Below, in pieces: positions 1-8,950 of a DNA stretch of 64,000 nucleotides. A model generated the notes under the pieces. It saw only the letters and a list, made by a program, of their open reading frames with translations. It was not told the DNA's origin and did no database searches. The stretch's first letter is position 1. Each line of letters begins with the position of its first letter. The position numbers were made by a program, and so were the translations under genes. This stretch comes from CADEED01 sp963839685 (GTDB taxonomy: Bacteria > Pseudomonadota > Gammaproteobacteria > Steroidobacterales > Steroidobacteraceae): assembly GCA_963839685.1 (NCBI GenBank), contig CAWIVS010000008.1, positions 62,001-126,000 of the forward strand, given 5' to 3'.

Positions 1-153
1 ACTCCGATGGAGATCAAGTTCACGCCCAACGGCGCCAACTGCACGGTGATGGTGAGTATCGATCGCCTGCAGACGCGTGCCGAGGCCGACGGCTATCGCC
101 TTGCGTGGGGAGCCGCATTGGCCAGGCTCAAGGAAACGCTCGAAGCAGGCTGA
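1..153 (+). CDS. SRPBCC/AHSA1-like protein, C-terminal part
   Basis: The window opens inside a reading frame whose last 50 codons end at TGA 151-153. The visible peptide begins TPMEIKFTP and continues with a Cys-Thr-Val-Met-Val strand and a final amphipathic helix ending LARLKETLEAG. A strand, a loop and a long C-terminal helix with an Ala-Leu-x-x-Leu pattern is the usual end of START-fold proteins of the activator-of-Hsp90-ATPase-1-like type, which bind hydrophobic ligands. The N-terminal two thirds lie outside the window, so the ligand cannot be guessed. The next gene starts 29 bases downstream on the same strand. The family call rests on this short tail only. Confidence 0.5.
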   Translation, partial: TPMEIKFTPNGANCTVMVSIDRLQTRAEADGYRLAWGAALARLKETLEAG

Positions 154-181
154 GCGAGTCGCGCGTGATAGTGTTCGCGCG

Positions 182-1879
182 ATGAAACCGCGCACACTGC
201 TGCCGCTCCTCGCGCTGTTGCTCACCGCTTGCGGCACGAAGCAGGAGCATGCCACGGCCGATCTCGTAGTGCGCAATGCCGATGTGCGCACCCAGGACGG
301 CGCCGCGCCCACCGCCACCGCTCTCGCCGTGAGCGGCGACAGGATCGTCTTCGTCGGCGCCGAGCAAGGCGTCGCTGAATGGATAGGCCCAAGCACCCGC
401 GTGATCGATGCCGGCGGCCACACCGTGCTTCCCGGCCTCATCGACACCCACATCCACGCCGCCGAAGGGGCGCTCTCGCTCGGCGGCTGCACGCTGCACA
501 ACAAACAGCTCAAGATCACCGAAGCCGCCGATACCATCCGCGCCTGCATCGCGGCCGACAAGACCTCCACGTGGATCGTGGTGAACGAAGTCAATCCGGC
601 GGGCTTCAAGGCGAATCGTCAGGATCTCGACGCCATCGAACGTGAGCGCCCACTGTTCCTGTGGGGTGCCGATGGCCACTCCGCCTGGGTGAACACGCGC
701 GGGCTCGAACTCGCCGGCATCACGCGCGACACGCCGGATCCGGACGCTGGCCGCATCGAACGCGACGCCCGGGGCGATGCCACCGGATTCCTCGTTGAGA
801 GCGCCACCGGCCTTGCGCTCTCGAAAATGGAGCAGGCCACGCCCGTGCAGCGTCTCGACGCCCTGCGCAAGGTGCTGCCGCTGCTGCACGGCGCCGGCAT
901 CACCAGCTACCTCGAGGCCAACACCGACGAACCCACCGTCGATGCCTACGTCGAACTCGCGAAACGCCACGAACTGACCGCCCGAGTCACCGTCGCCTTC
1001 GAAACCAGCTTCCCCAGCGGCCCTGAAGAATTCAAGCGCCTGGAAGGCTTGCGCGCCAGGCTCACCGATCCGCTGTTCCGTGGCGACTTCATCAAACTAT
1101 TCGCCGACGGCGTGCTCGAGTACCCCACGCAGACCGCCGCATTGCTCGAGCCGTACCACGACGCCAGCGGCAAGCCCGGCAAGTCCACCGGCGAGCTTTA
1201 CATTCCGCCCGCCAAGATGAATGCATTCATCGCGGAGGCAGGCAAACGCAATTTCAACATCCACGTACACGCCATCGGCGACGGCGCCGTACGCGAGACT
1301 CTCGACGCCTTCGCCGCCGCGCGCGCTGCGGGCAGCAAGCAGCTGTTCAGCATCGCGCACCTGCAGCTGATCGAGATTGCCGACATCCCGCGTTTCTCGA
1401 AGCTCGACGTGTATCCGTCCGTGCAGCTGCTGTGGGCACAGCCAGACAATTACAGCATCGACGCGCTTACTCCCTGGCTGGGTACCGAACGCATGAGCCG
1501 ACAGTATCCCGCGCGCTCACTCGTCGATGCCGGAGCATCCGTCGCCGGCGGCAGCGACTGGGATGTGAGCAGCTACAACCCCTTCGAGGCCATGGCTACC
1601 GCGATCTCGCGCAAGAATCCCGAACAGCCCGAGCGGGCACCGCTCAACCCCGGGGAGTCGATGACCCTGGATGAGATGCTCGCCGCCTACACCATCAACG
1701 CCGCGCGACTGATGGGCCGGGAACGCGAAATTGGTTCGCTCAGCGTCGGAAAGTTCGCGGACGTCATCGTGCTCGATCGCAAATTCTCGGCGCAGACCAG
1801 CGCCGGAGAGGTACGCGCTACCCGGCCCACCCAGGTGTTTTTCGGCGGACGGGACGTGATGCCGGCGGGAGTCAACTAG
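182..1879 (+). CDS. Amidohydrolase family lipoprotein (YtcJ-like)
   Basis: A metal-dependent hydrolase of the amidohydrolase superfamily (Amidohydro_3/YtcJ type), about 565 residues. I start it at ATG 182 rather than at the longer upstream frame because this gives a lipoprotein signal: MKPR, a hydrophobic core and the lipobox LLTACG, so it is probably anchored in the envelope. Family hallmarks are present: the HxH metal motif in GLIDTHIHAAEG near the start of the barrel, a second metal-site His region (NIHVHAIGDGA), GGSDWD carrying the likely metal-binding Asp, and a C-terminal beta-sandwich return (GSLSVGKFADVIVLDR). The substrate is unknown; relatives act on amides, formamides or cyclic imides. 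Its TAG overlaps the TAG of the convergent SDR gene. Confidence 0.85.
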   Translation: MKPRTLLPLLALLLTACGTKQEHATADLVVRNADVRTQDGAAPTATALAVSGDRIVFVGAEQGVAEWIGPSTRVIDAGGHTVLPGLIDTHIHAAEGALSLGGCTLHNKQLKITEAADTIRACIAADKTSTWIVVNEVNPAGFKANRQDLDAIERERPLFLWGADGHSAWVNTRGLELAGITRDTPDPDAGRIERDARGDATGFLVESATGLALSKMEQATPVQRLDALRKVLPLLHGAGITSYLEANTDEPTVDAYVELAKRHELTARVTVAFETSFPSGPEEFKRLEGLRARLTDPLFRGDFIKLFADGVLEYPTQTAALLEPYHDASGKPGKSTGELYIPPAKMNAFIAEAGKRNFNIHVHAIGDGAVRETLDAFAAARAAGSKQLFSIAHLQLIEIADIPRFSKLDVYPSVQLLWAQPDNYSIDALTPWLGTERMSRQYPARSLVDAGASVAGGSDWDVSSYNPFEAMATAISRKNPEQPERAPLNPGESMTLDEMLAAYTINAARLMGREREIGSLSVGKFADVIVLDRKFSAQTSAGEVRATRPTQVFFGGRDVMPAGVN

Positions 1880-2703
1880 TCCGGTCTGGCCCGCGGCTCC
1901 GGCCGTGAACCCTGGTTGGCCCGTACCAACAGGTAGCGCGTCAGGCGCGGAAAGTGCCGCGCCATGAAAATGGTCACCTTCGCATGGAAGGTGACGACGA
2001 CCTCACGCTTGCCGCGCAATATGCCGCTCACCATGATGCGCGCCGCCTGCTCGGTCTTCATGCGCAGCCACGGCGGAACCGGATCCTTGACGTCCGGATG
2101 CAGGCCACCACGGTTGTCCACGCGGCGAATGTCGGAATCCACGAATCCCGGTGATATCAGCGTGCAACCAACGCCCAGTAGACGAAGGTCACCGTGCAGC
2201 GCCTCGGCGAAGGCACGCACCGCGAACTTGCTCATGGCGTAGGGCGAACCGCCTGGCGTTGAGATGTGGCCGGCCACGCTGCCCATGACCACGAAGCGAC
2301 CGCGGGTTTGTCGCAGACTATCGAGAGTTTCATGGAAAGTGCGCAGCACGCCGAATGTATTGGTCTCGAGTTGCCGCTGATAGTCGGCCATCGAAAGATC
2401 CTGCGCCCGGCCGACCACACCGAACCCGGCGTTGGCTATCACGATGCCAGGGACGATTTTCTGCGCCGCCAGTTCCGCCACCACGCGCGCGATATCGCCA
2501 TCCACGGTGACGTCACCCTGGTGAGCACTCGCCCGCCCGCCAGCAGCGCGCAACTCCTGCGCCAGCGCTTCGAGCTGCTCGCGACGTCGCGCCACCAGCG
2601 CCACGCGCATGCCGCGCCGTACGAACTCACGCGCCAGGCCCGCACCGATTCCCGAAGACGCCCCGGTGACCAGGACGGTGTCATCGGCTTGTGTTGTCGT
2701 CAT
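1876..2703 (-). CDS. SDR family NAD(P)-dependent oxidoreductase
   Basis: Classical short-chain dehydrogenase/reductase with a Rossmann fold. It has the cofactor motif TGASSGIG near residue 15, the structural NAG motif (ANAGFG), a catalytic Ser in VMGSVAG and the Tyr/Lys pair in SPYAMSK. An Arg-rich segment after the first strand (ALVARRREQ) suggests NADPH preference. The start at 2703 (MTTTQADD) removes a non-conserved upstream extension. The C-terminal tail (FMARHFPRLTRYLLVRANQG) resembles SDRs that act on lipids or 3-oxoacyl substrates near membranes. The stop codon overlaps that of the convergent amidohydrolase gene. The substrate is not predictable. Confidence 0.85.
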   Translation of the reverse strand: MTTTQADDTVLVTGASSGIGAGLAREFVRRGMRVALVARRREQLEALAQELRAAGGRASAHQGDVTVDGDIARVVAELAAQKIVPGIVIANAGFGVVGRAQDLSMADYQRQLETNTFGVLRTFHETLDSLRQTRGRFVVMGSVAGHISTPGGSPYAMSKFAVRAFAEALHGDLRLLGVGCTLISPGFVDSDIRRVDNRGGLHPDVKDPVPPWLRMKTEQAARIMVSGILRGKREVVVTFHAKVTIFMARHFPRLTRYLLVRANQGSRPEPRARPD

Positions 2704-2734
2704 ACGAATAATTCCTGACACCTGAAATGCGGCA

Positions 2735-2778
2735 CGTCAAACACCATAAGTCAGTATAACTACCCGTAAGGTTTGACG
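2735..2778. promoter_or_regulatory. Inverted repeat between divergent genes
   Basis: CGTCAAAC at 2735-2742 and GTTTGACG at 2771-2778 form a perfect 8-bp inverted repeat with a 28-bp spacer. It lies in the 130-bp region between the divergent SDR gene (starts 2703) and the membrane protein gene (starts 2834). The spacer is AT-rich compared with its surroundings and contains TATAAC-like hexamers on both strands. An operator or overlapping divergent promoters would fit, but no known regulator site is recognised. Confidence 0.35.
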
Positions 2779-2833
2779 AGCCGAAAGGCCGTGTGGTGTA
2801 GTCAATTCGTCACCCGGTGCCGACGAGGAAATC

Positions 2834-3313
2834 ATGTTGCGGGTTCTCGGATTCCTGTTTCTTGTCGTCATCGTCATCGCCGGGATCGGAGGCGGCATCT
2901 GGTACCACCAGGACCGCCAGGCGCGCGGGTTCGTGACCCGGACCATTCCGGCTGTTTTCGAGCGCTGGGATCACGAGGCCATGCAACGCCGGTCGATCCG
3001 CGAGCTGCGCACCGATGAATACTCCGCCGGTATGCAGCAGATGATGCAGATGTTCGGCCAGCACTTTGGACCGATCGAATCCTCGAAACCGCTGGAAGGC
3101 AAGGTCGAGTACGGCCAGCTCGCTCCCGAACTGCCGCGCGGTCTCTATGCCAGGTACACGACCACGGCGAAGTTCAAGGGCGGCGAAGCGACGTTGAGAT
3201 TCGACCTGGTCAAGCAGGACGCCGTGTGGCGCATCGCCGGATTCAGGGTCGATTCACCGGTCTTGTTCGACGCGATGCTCAAGATGAACCCGGCCAAACA
3301 GGGTGGCAAGTGA
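2834..3313 (+). CDS. Hypothetical membrane-anchored periplasmic protein
   Basis: 159 residues. Residues 4-24 are one hydrophobic segment (LGFLFLVVIVIAGIGGGIWY), followed by a soluble domain of about 130 residues. The soluble part has a helix-rich first half with a Met/Gln-rich stretch (MQQMMQMFGQHFG) and a second half of beta strands (LYARYTTTAKFKGG, ATLRFDLVKQDAVWRIAGFRV). This order resembles cystatin-like or NTF2-like periplasmic domains such as the DUF4019/DUF4864 groups, but no family is clear. A GAGGAAAT stretch just upstream of ATG 2834 can serve as ribosome-binding site. The next membrane-protein gene follows after 7 bases, so the two are probably co-transcribed. Confidence 0.6.
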   Translation: MLRVLGFLFLVVIVIAGIGGGIWYHQDRQARGFVTRTIPAVFERWDHEAMQRRSIRELRTDEYSAGMQQMMQMFGQHFGPIESSKPLEGKVEYGQLAPELPRGLYARYTTTAKFKGGEATLRFDLVKQDAVWRIAGFRVDSPVLFDAMLKMNPAKQGGK

Positions 3314-3320
3314 GGCGCAC

Positions 3321-3722
3321 GTGAACCAATCCAGAGCCCTCATGTCCGCGAGTGCGCTTGCGCTGGCACTGCTGGGATTGCCCTGCATCTTCGCGCCGGA
3401 CGTCGTGCTGCATCGGCTGGCCGGCAGTAGTTCGGCAGGCGCCGAGCTCATCGTGCAGATCACCGGCGCGTTGTATCTCGGATTCGCCGGACTCAACTGG
3501 ATGGGCAAGGCTAATCTGATGGGAGGCATCTACGGTCGCCCGGTGGCCATCGGCAACCTGCTGCATTTCCTGGTCGCGGCGATCGCCATCTTCAAGGCTG
3601 CGCAGATCACGGGTGTCCGCTTCCTATGGCCCATTGCGCTCGGCTATGCAAGCTTCGCGCTGGGCTTTGCACTGGTCGTGTTCAGAAATCCATTGCCTGC
3701 CCCTGAAAACCGCTCCAAGTGA
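3321..3722 (+). CDS. Hypothetical four-helix inner-membrane protein
   Basis: About 133 residues with four predicted membrane helices: ALALALLGLPCIF, IVQITGALYLGFAGLNWM, AIGNLLHFLVAAIAIF and LWPIALGYASFALGFALVVF. I choose GTG 3321 over GTG 3303 because a GAGG sequence sits 5-8 bases before it and the upstream codons overlap the previous gene. The second helix with its GFAGLNWMGKAN motif and the following GRPVAIGN are probably the conserved core of a small uncharacterised family. No catalytic residues are visible. It lies 7 bases after the anchored periplasmic protein, which suggests a two-gene operon. Confidence 0.6.
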   Translation: MNQSRALMSASALALALLGLPCIFAPDVVLHRLAGSSSAGAELIVQITGALYLGFAGLNWMGKANLMGGIYGRPVAIGNLLHFLVAAIAIFKAAQITGVRFLWPIALGYASFALGFALVVFRNPLPAPENRSK

Positions 3723-3824
3723 GTCGACTCACACATCAGCGTGCCTGACCCACCGCGGTGATCTGGCTGCTACCTGTGGAACGCCAAGCGGTATGCTCTG
3801 ACAAAGGTGGACACGAGGTTGCTC

Positions 3825-4607
3825 ATGATCTGGATCCTGCTGGAACTGGCGATACTGCTGGGCGCGATTGGCGTATTTGTGCTCGCGCTCGAGGTTGGAT
3901 TCAGGCTGGGTGTGCGCCGCCAGGCCAGGACGGACGAACCGGACAAGACACACGCCAATGCTTTGCACGGCGCGGTGTTAGGCCTGCTCGCGTTGCTGCT
4001 GGGCTTCACCTTCGCGATGGCCGTATCTCGTTATGAGAACCGCAAGACATTGATGATCGATCAGGCCAATGCCATCGGCACTGCCGCATTGCGTGGCAGC
4101 CTGCTGCCTCCACCGCACGCTGAGCGGACCGCCGCCCTGTTTGGCGAGTACGTGGATTCACGCCTGCAGTACAACGCCGCCGGGACGAACGATGCCAGGA
4201 TCGCCGCGGCCGAGGAACGCGCCGCCCGCATCGAAAAAGAGCTGTGGGATATCTCCCGGACGCTTCTGACCGAAGACCCGCGCTCGCAGCCTGCGAGCCT
4301 GTACACCCAGGCGCTGAACGCAGTGTTCGACATCCGCGAGCAGCGCCGCTTTGCGCTCAACGATCGTGTGCCCGCCGCCGTCACATTCATGCTTTTCATC
4401 GTCTCGATGACCGCCATGGGCCTCATTGCCTACAGCTGCGGACTGAACGGCCGGCGGCGCCCGCTCGCCAATCTCACCTTCGCGTGCCTGATCGCGCTGG
4501 TGCTGGTCATCATTCTCGACATCGACGCACCCCGCGTTGGGTTTGTGACCGTTAGCCCTGAGAGTCTGCTGCGCCTGCAGCAGTCGCTGAATCCCGCCCC
4601 GAACTGA
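3825..4607 (+). CDS. DUF4239 (bestrophin-like) membrane protein
   Basis: About 260 residues with membrane helices at both ends: an N-terminal pair (LLELAILLGAIGVFVLALEV and LHGAVLGLLALLLGFTFAMAV) and a C-terminal pair (VTFMLFIVSMTAMGLIAYSC and FACLIALVLVIILDID). The soluble helical middle contains the hallmark SRYENRKTLMIDQANAIGT, which is characteristic of DUF4239 proteins. These are distantly related to bestrophins, so an ion channel role is possible but unproven. ATG 3825 is preferred over GTG 3807 because GAGG lies 7-10 bases upstream. Its TGA overlaps the ATG of the next gene in an ATGA junction, which implies translational coupling. Confidence 0.75.
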   Translation: MIWILLELAILLGAIGVFVLALEVGFRLGVRRQARTDEPDKTHANALHGAVLGLLALLLGFTFAMAVSRYENRKTLMIDQANAIGTAALRGSLLPPPHAERTAALFGEYVDSRLQYNAAGTNDARIAAAEERAARIEKELWDISRTLLTEDPRSQPASLYTQALNAVFDIREQRRFALNDRVPAAVTFMLFIVSMTAMGLIAYSCGLNGRRRPLANLTFACLIALVLVIILDIDAPRVGFVTVSPESLLRLQQSLNPAPN

Positions 4608-6761
4608 TGAAGAGGATTCTTTTCCTCCTGGCGTGCGCTGCACTCGCGGCGAGCGCCTTCGGACAGGCTCCCGTGTACGCCGTCGCGTGCCCCGGTCAGT
4701 CGCCGCAATGTGAATACGCGGCGCGTCGCCTGTGGGAGGCGCTCAAGTCCGCCAGCACACCCAATCCGCGGCAGGCTTCGGTCGCCTTCATGTTCGATAT
4801 CGATGCCAAGTTGGGCGCCGAAGGCTTCTCGATCCGGCCGCAAGGCGACCGCGTCCACATCACCGGTGGCGACGCGCGCGGCATGATCTACGGCGCGCTC
4901 GAAGTGCGCGAGCAACTGCTCAACGGCACCGCCATCGACCGGATTGCCGCGACGACGCAGAAGCCGGCGCTGGCCTTCCGCGGCATCAAGTTCAACACCC
5001 CGTGGGACACCTACCGGCCGAGCTCGGCACTCGATCAGCACTACGCCACGGCGCGCGATCTGAAATTCTGGGAGGCGTTCCTCGACATGATGGTCGAGAA
5101 CCGCTTCAACGCGGTGTCGCTGTGGACCATGCATCCGTTCACTTACATGATCCGGCCGAAGAACTTCCCGGAAGCCAGCAAGTGGACCGATGCGCAGTTC
5201 GCCGAGTGGCAACAGTTGTATCGCGGCATCTTCCGCCTGGCGAAGGAACGCGGCCTCGACACCTACGTGGTCTTCTGGAGCATCTTCGTGAGCGAAGAGT
5301 TCTCGAAGGCGCACGGCGTCGCGAAGCAGAATTTCTACCCTCACTACTATGTCGACGGCGACACTTCGGACATCACGAAGCGCTACCTGCGCGAAAGTGT
5401 CGCGCAGATGCTGCTGGAATACCCGGATCTCGACGGCATCGGCGTATCGCATGGCGAAGGCATGGCCGGCATGACGCCGCTGCAGCGCCAGCAATTCGTC
5501 GACGAGGTGTACGTGGCGGGTGCACTCGACGCGCAACGTTTGCGGCCGGTGAAACTGATTCACCGCGTACCGTTCTCCTCGGGCCTGTCATCGGGCCCCG
5601 GCGTCAGCGCCGACGTGGAAAAGATGACCCGCGTCGCCATGGAAAAGCTCGGCAACCAGTTCGCCGGGCCCATCTGGGCGGAGATTAAATTCAACTGGTC
5701 GCATGGGCATTCGACGCCAAAGCTGGTGAAGGTGCACGGCGGCAAACTCGGCGATACCTATTTCAATCCGCTGCCTGCCAACTACCGGATCGTCTGGCAG
5801 CTGCGCAACGAGGACTTCTTCGCACTGCGCTGGGGTGTGCCGGATTTCATCCGGCAGCACATCGCCCAAAACGGCAACAAGGACGGCCGGCAGCCGTACG
5901 TCGGCGGCTACTTCGTGGGTTCGGAAACCTATATCCCCGCTCTCGACTATTTCTCTGCGATCAATCAACCGGTTGCGTGGAAATACGCCTTCGAGCGGCA
6001 GTGGCTGTTTTACAAGCTGTGGGGACGCCTGCTCTACGATCCGGCAACTCCGGACTCGGTGTTCGAGGCCGAATTCACCCGTCGCTATGGTTCGAAAGCC
6101 GCACCTCTGCTCCAGGCCTTTGCGCTCGCCTCCAATACCCAACTGCGCCTCGCGTCGCTGTGGGACTCTCGTTGGGATTTCACGCTGTACAGCGAGGGGT
6201 TCCTCGCACTGCAGGGCGAAGAGACCCACTACATCGGCGTGGACGCGCTCATCAATCAACCGACCATGGATCCGGGTTACGTCTCCGTTGCCGACTTCGT
6301 GAAGACGACGCGCGCCGGTGGCTCGTTTGGCGCCGGAGAAGATCACGCCCGACAAACTTGCCGATTCGCTCGAGCGCGATTGCCGCGCGGCACTGAACCG
6401 GGTGCGTCGCATTGACGTTCGCAAGAACTCATCACTGATGTACGAAGTCGCTGACGTGAAGACCTGGGCGTGGCTCGGCCTGCACCTCGCGGAGAAGCTG
6501 CGCGGCGCGGTTGCCCTGCAGACCTTTCGCGCCAGCGGGGATGCGCAGTATCAGCGGCAGGCCATCAGCCACCTGCAACTGGCGCTCGACGCCTGGGATG
6601 AGGTCATCCACATCACGCGTCCCATCTACCGGGACATGAAGCTCACGCATTACAACGGCAATTCCTTCGACGCGAATCCCGACAACCTGTTTCACTGGGC
6701 GCTGGTTCGCGACGCAGTGGCGCAGGACGTGGAAGTGGCCAGGCACCCTGCTTCGCCCTGA
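4607..6761 (+). CDS. Secreted glycoside hydrolase-like protein (GH67/GH20-type N-domain), frameshifted
   Basis: About 717 residues after correction. A signal peptide (MKRILFLLACAALAASAFGQ) is followed by an alpha/beta domain (ARRLWEAL through GMIYGALEVREQL) like the non-catalytic N-domain of GH67 alpha-glucuronidases and GH20 hexosaminidases. A long TIM-barrel-like region follows, starting LAFRGIKFN, with several acidic loop motifs (IGVSHGEGM, GPIWAEIKFN, GGYFVGSETY). No characterised family fits fully, so the substrate is open; plant or microbial polysaccharide is likely. The frame is lost near 6343, where one extra base in GGCGCCGGAGAAG shifts it, and the C-terminus (EKITPDKLADSLERDC onward) continues in the +1 frame to 6761. 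It starts within the stop codon of the DUF4239 gene. Confidence 0.65.
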
Positions 6762-6919
6762 CGCCCGGGCGCGGGTCGGCAGATTCCGGTAGCGACTGGC
6801 TGATACCGCCGGTGCTGCGCAGACATGCGGCCGGCTACCCTCGTGCGCCTCTACTGACGCAGGCGCAACCACATGGCCAGCTCGACACAACGCGCGACCG
6901 CGCGCCGCAAGCGACGCCG

Positions 6920-7315
6920 ATGAAGATCATCATCAATATCGACGTTCCCGATCTCGCGCCCGCCATCGGGTTCTATTGCGCAGCACTCGGCGTGAAGCAC
7001 ACGCGCACGCTCGACGACGACGTGGCCGAGCTCGGCGGTGCGTCGTCCACGATCTTCCTGTTGCAGAAGGCGCGCGGGACCGAGGCGGTCCACCAGCCGC
7101 TCATCGAGCGCGACTATCAACGCCACTGGACGCCGGTGCATTTCGATCTCGTGGTGGCCGACGTCGACGCCGCGGCAGCGCGTGCCATCGCCGCCGGCGC
7201 GCGCCAGGAAACGGGTCACGTGGACTGGCGCGGCTCTCGCTGCATCAGCTTCAGCGATCCCTTCGGCCATGGCTTCTGTTTCATCGAGTTCGAAGCCAAC
7301 GAAACGTACGACTAA
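6920..7315 (+). CDS. VOC (glyoxalase/dioxygenase superfamily) protein
   Basis: About 131 residues with the vicinal-oxygen-chelate fold. It begins MKIIINIDVPDLAPAIGFY, the usual first strand and helix of a single-chain VOC protein. It continues with strand pairs around VAELGGASSTIFLL, HFDLVVADVDAAAARA and FSDPFGHGFCFIEFE, the last being the conserved C-terminal metal-ligand region. Start 6920 is chosen because the upstream codons encode a non-conserved, Arg/Ala-rich extension. No specific substrate can be assigned; many such proteins detoxify antibiotics or glyoxal-type compounds. It is convergent with the DUF1111 gene. Confidence 0.8.
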   Translation: MKIIINIDVPDLAPAIGFYCAALGVKHTRTLDDDVAELGGASSTIFLLQKARGTEAVHQPLIERDYQRHWTPVHFDLVVADVDAAAARAIAAGARQETGHVDWRGSRCISFSDPFGHGFCFIEFEANETYD

Positions 7316-7345
7316 GTTCCGCGGGCACCGACACAATACCGCGGA

Positions 7346-7371
7346 CCGCGGATCGATCCATTGATCCGCGG
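7346..7371. terminator. Hairpin between convergent genes, possible bidirectional terminator
   Basis: CCGCGGATC at 7346-7354 pairs perfectly with GATCCGCGG at 7363-7371 across an 8-base loop. It is placed between the VOC gene ending at 7315 and the convergent DUF1111 gene ending at 7406. There is no T-tract on either side, so intrinsic termination is uncertain; it may only stabilise 3' ends. Confidence 0.4.
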
Positions 7372-7405
7372 CCCGCTCACGCGCCACAGCCTTGGTTCGC
7401 CCGAC

Positions 7406-8807
7406 TCAAAGCGAGTCGAGGAATGCCAGCACCTGGTCCTTCTGCGCCTGGCTCAGCGCGTTATAAGCATTTGTCACTGCAGTCGCCTGGCCCGCGTGCC
7501 GCGCAATGGCTTCCTGCTTGGTGAACGACAGTCCGTCGTGCATCAGCCGGTTGCGGGTGCGCAATCCCCATAGCGGCGAGGTACGAATCTGCGTCGCGGT
7601 GTTGGCGAACGTCCGCGCCCGGCAGCACCGGAACGCCATCACCCGTGCCGATGTCGTGCAGCAGGAAATCGCTGTACGGATGAATGATCTTGTTGCCCAC
7701 GGCGTCACGCACGCGTATTGCGCCACCATTGATGAGCGTCCCCGGCTCGGCCGTCCTGATCGTGGGTATGTGACAACCACTGCATCCGACCTGCCTGAAC
7801 AAGGTGTCACCCGCGCTGACCTGCGCAGTGATCGGCCCACGCGGTGGCGCCTTGGTGGCGCGCATGAAGTTCGCAAAGGCAATCACGTCGATGCCGTCAT
7901 CCTCGGGATCCGGAACCGGATCGAAGGGCGACGGGAATCCCACTGGGCGGCCCAGCGAGGTGTTCTCCTCCGGAAGTACCGGCGTGGTGATGCCCATCTC
8001 GTTGAGATAGGCGTCGGCCGCAAACGATTCCAGGCTGGCGTGCTGACTCTTGTGCCCGAATCTGCCGATACGTCGGGAATTGTTGGCCTCGAGCACCGCC
8101 ACTTCCAGCGCCCTGCCACGAATCGACGCAGGCTGCGCGTTGCGTATGGCCAGCAGCGTATCGTTGGCAATGGCTTCGATGAACCCGGTGCCCAGCAAGT
8201 TGGTGGAGATGCGGAACGTGCTGATGCTGTCTTCGAACGGCACATGCTCGAAGATGTCAGGGTGTGTCGAACGCGACTGGATCAGCGATCCACCCACCGA
8301 CTCGACGAATTGCAGCAGTTCCAGGCGCCCAGTGCGGTGCTCGGCGATCTGGCTGGCGCCACCCGTGACGATGTTCTGATGACATTCGCGGCACGCCTGT
8401 GCATTGAATGTCGGCCCGAGCCCGTCGGCGACTGTTTCCACCTCTTCGAAGATGAAGCGGTTGTCGTTGAACGAACGCAACGGCACCACCGTCTCCTCGT
8501 CGATATCTTCGAACGCCGGCCCCTGCGGGTCGAAACCATTGGTGCGATTGTCGAACGCGGCGGGGGCTTCGCGGTAGAAAGTAGAAAAGCTCTCGAACGA
8601 GCCGGATTGCGCGCCCGCGGTCGATCTGCTCGCCTGCGGCTTCGCAGTCTCGGGATCCACGCTCAGCATGGAAGGAGTGAAACGGTGGGACTCGGCATTG
8701 GGAACGGCCGTCTGGGCTTCCGACTGTTCACTGACGGCGATCATCGTCAGCGACACGATCGCGGCGGCCACCGCGATCGTAGTTAGACCACGATATCTCG
8801 ATTTCAT
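7406..8807 (-). CDS. DUF1111 di-heme oxidoreductase, frameshifted near the C-terminus
   Basis: Exported c-type cytochrome of the di-heme oxidoreductase (DHOR/DUF1111) family, about 466 residues after correction. The signal peptide (MKSRYRGLTTIAVAAAI) is followed by heme-binding motifs CRECH (near residue 138) and CSGCH (near residue 345). The family C-terminus LWGLRTRNRLMHDG through VLAFLDSL lies in another frame from about 7618 down to 7406, so one base is gained or lost near 7618. Proteins of this family accompany iron-regulated imelysin-type systems or act as peroxidase-like electron carriers; no such partner lies nearby. AGGAAGGGAG lies a few bases before the start. Confidence 0.8.
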
Positions 8808-8950
8808 GATGGCTCCCTTCCTTAGGATTTGATGTCGAATGACTGTCAGAGGTCATCCATTCCGATTGCCGGCGTGAACATAATCGCTGCGTCCGCGCAC
8901 GCCAAGTGACTCCAATCGGTGACAGGACCTCAGTGCAACAGTGGTGGGCT

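Noticed and set aside
7506..8786. 426-codon plus-strand frame
   Set aside because: Antisense to the DUF1111 gene, which has two CxxCH motifs and a signal peptide; no recognisable protein features in the plus reading.
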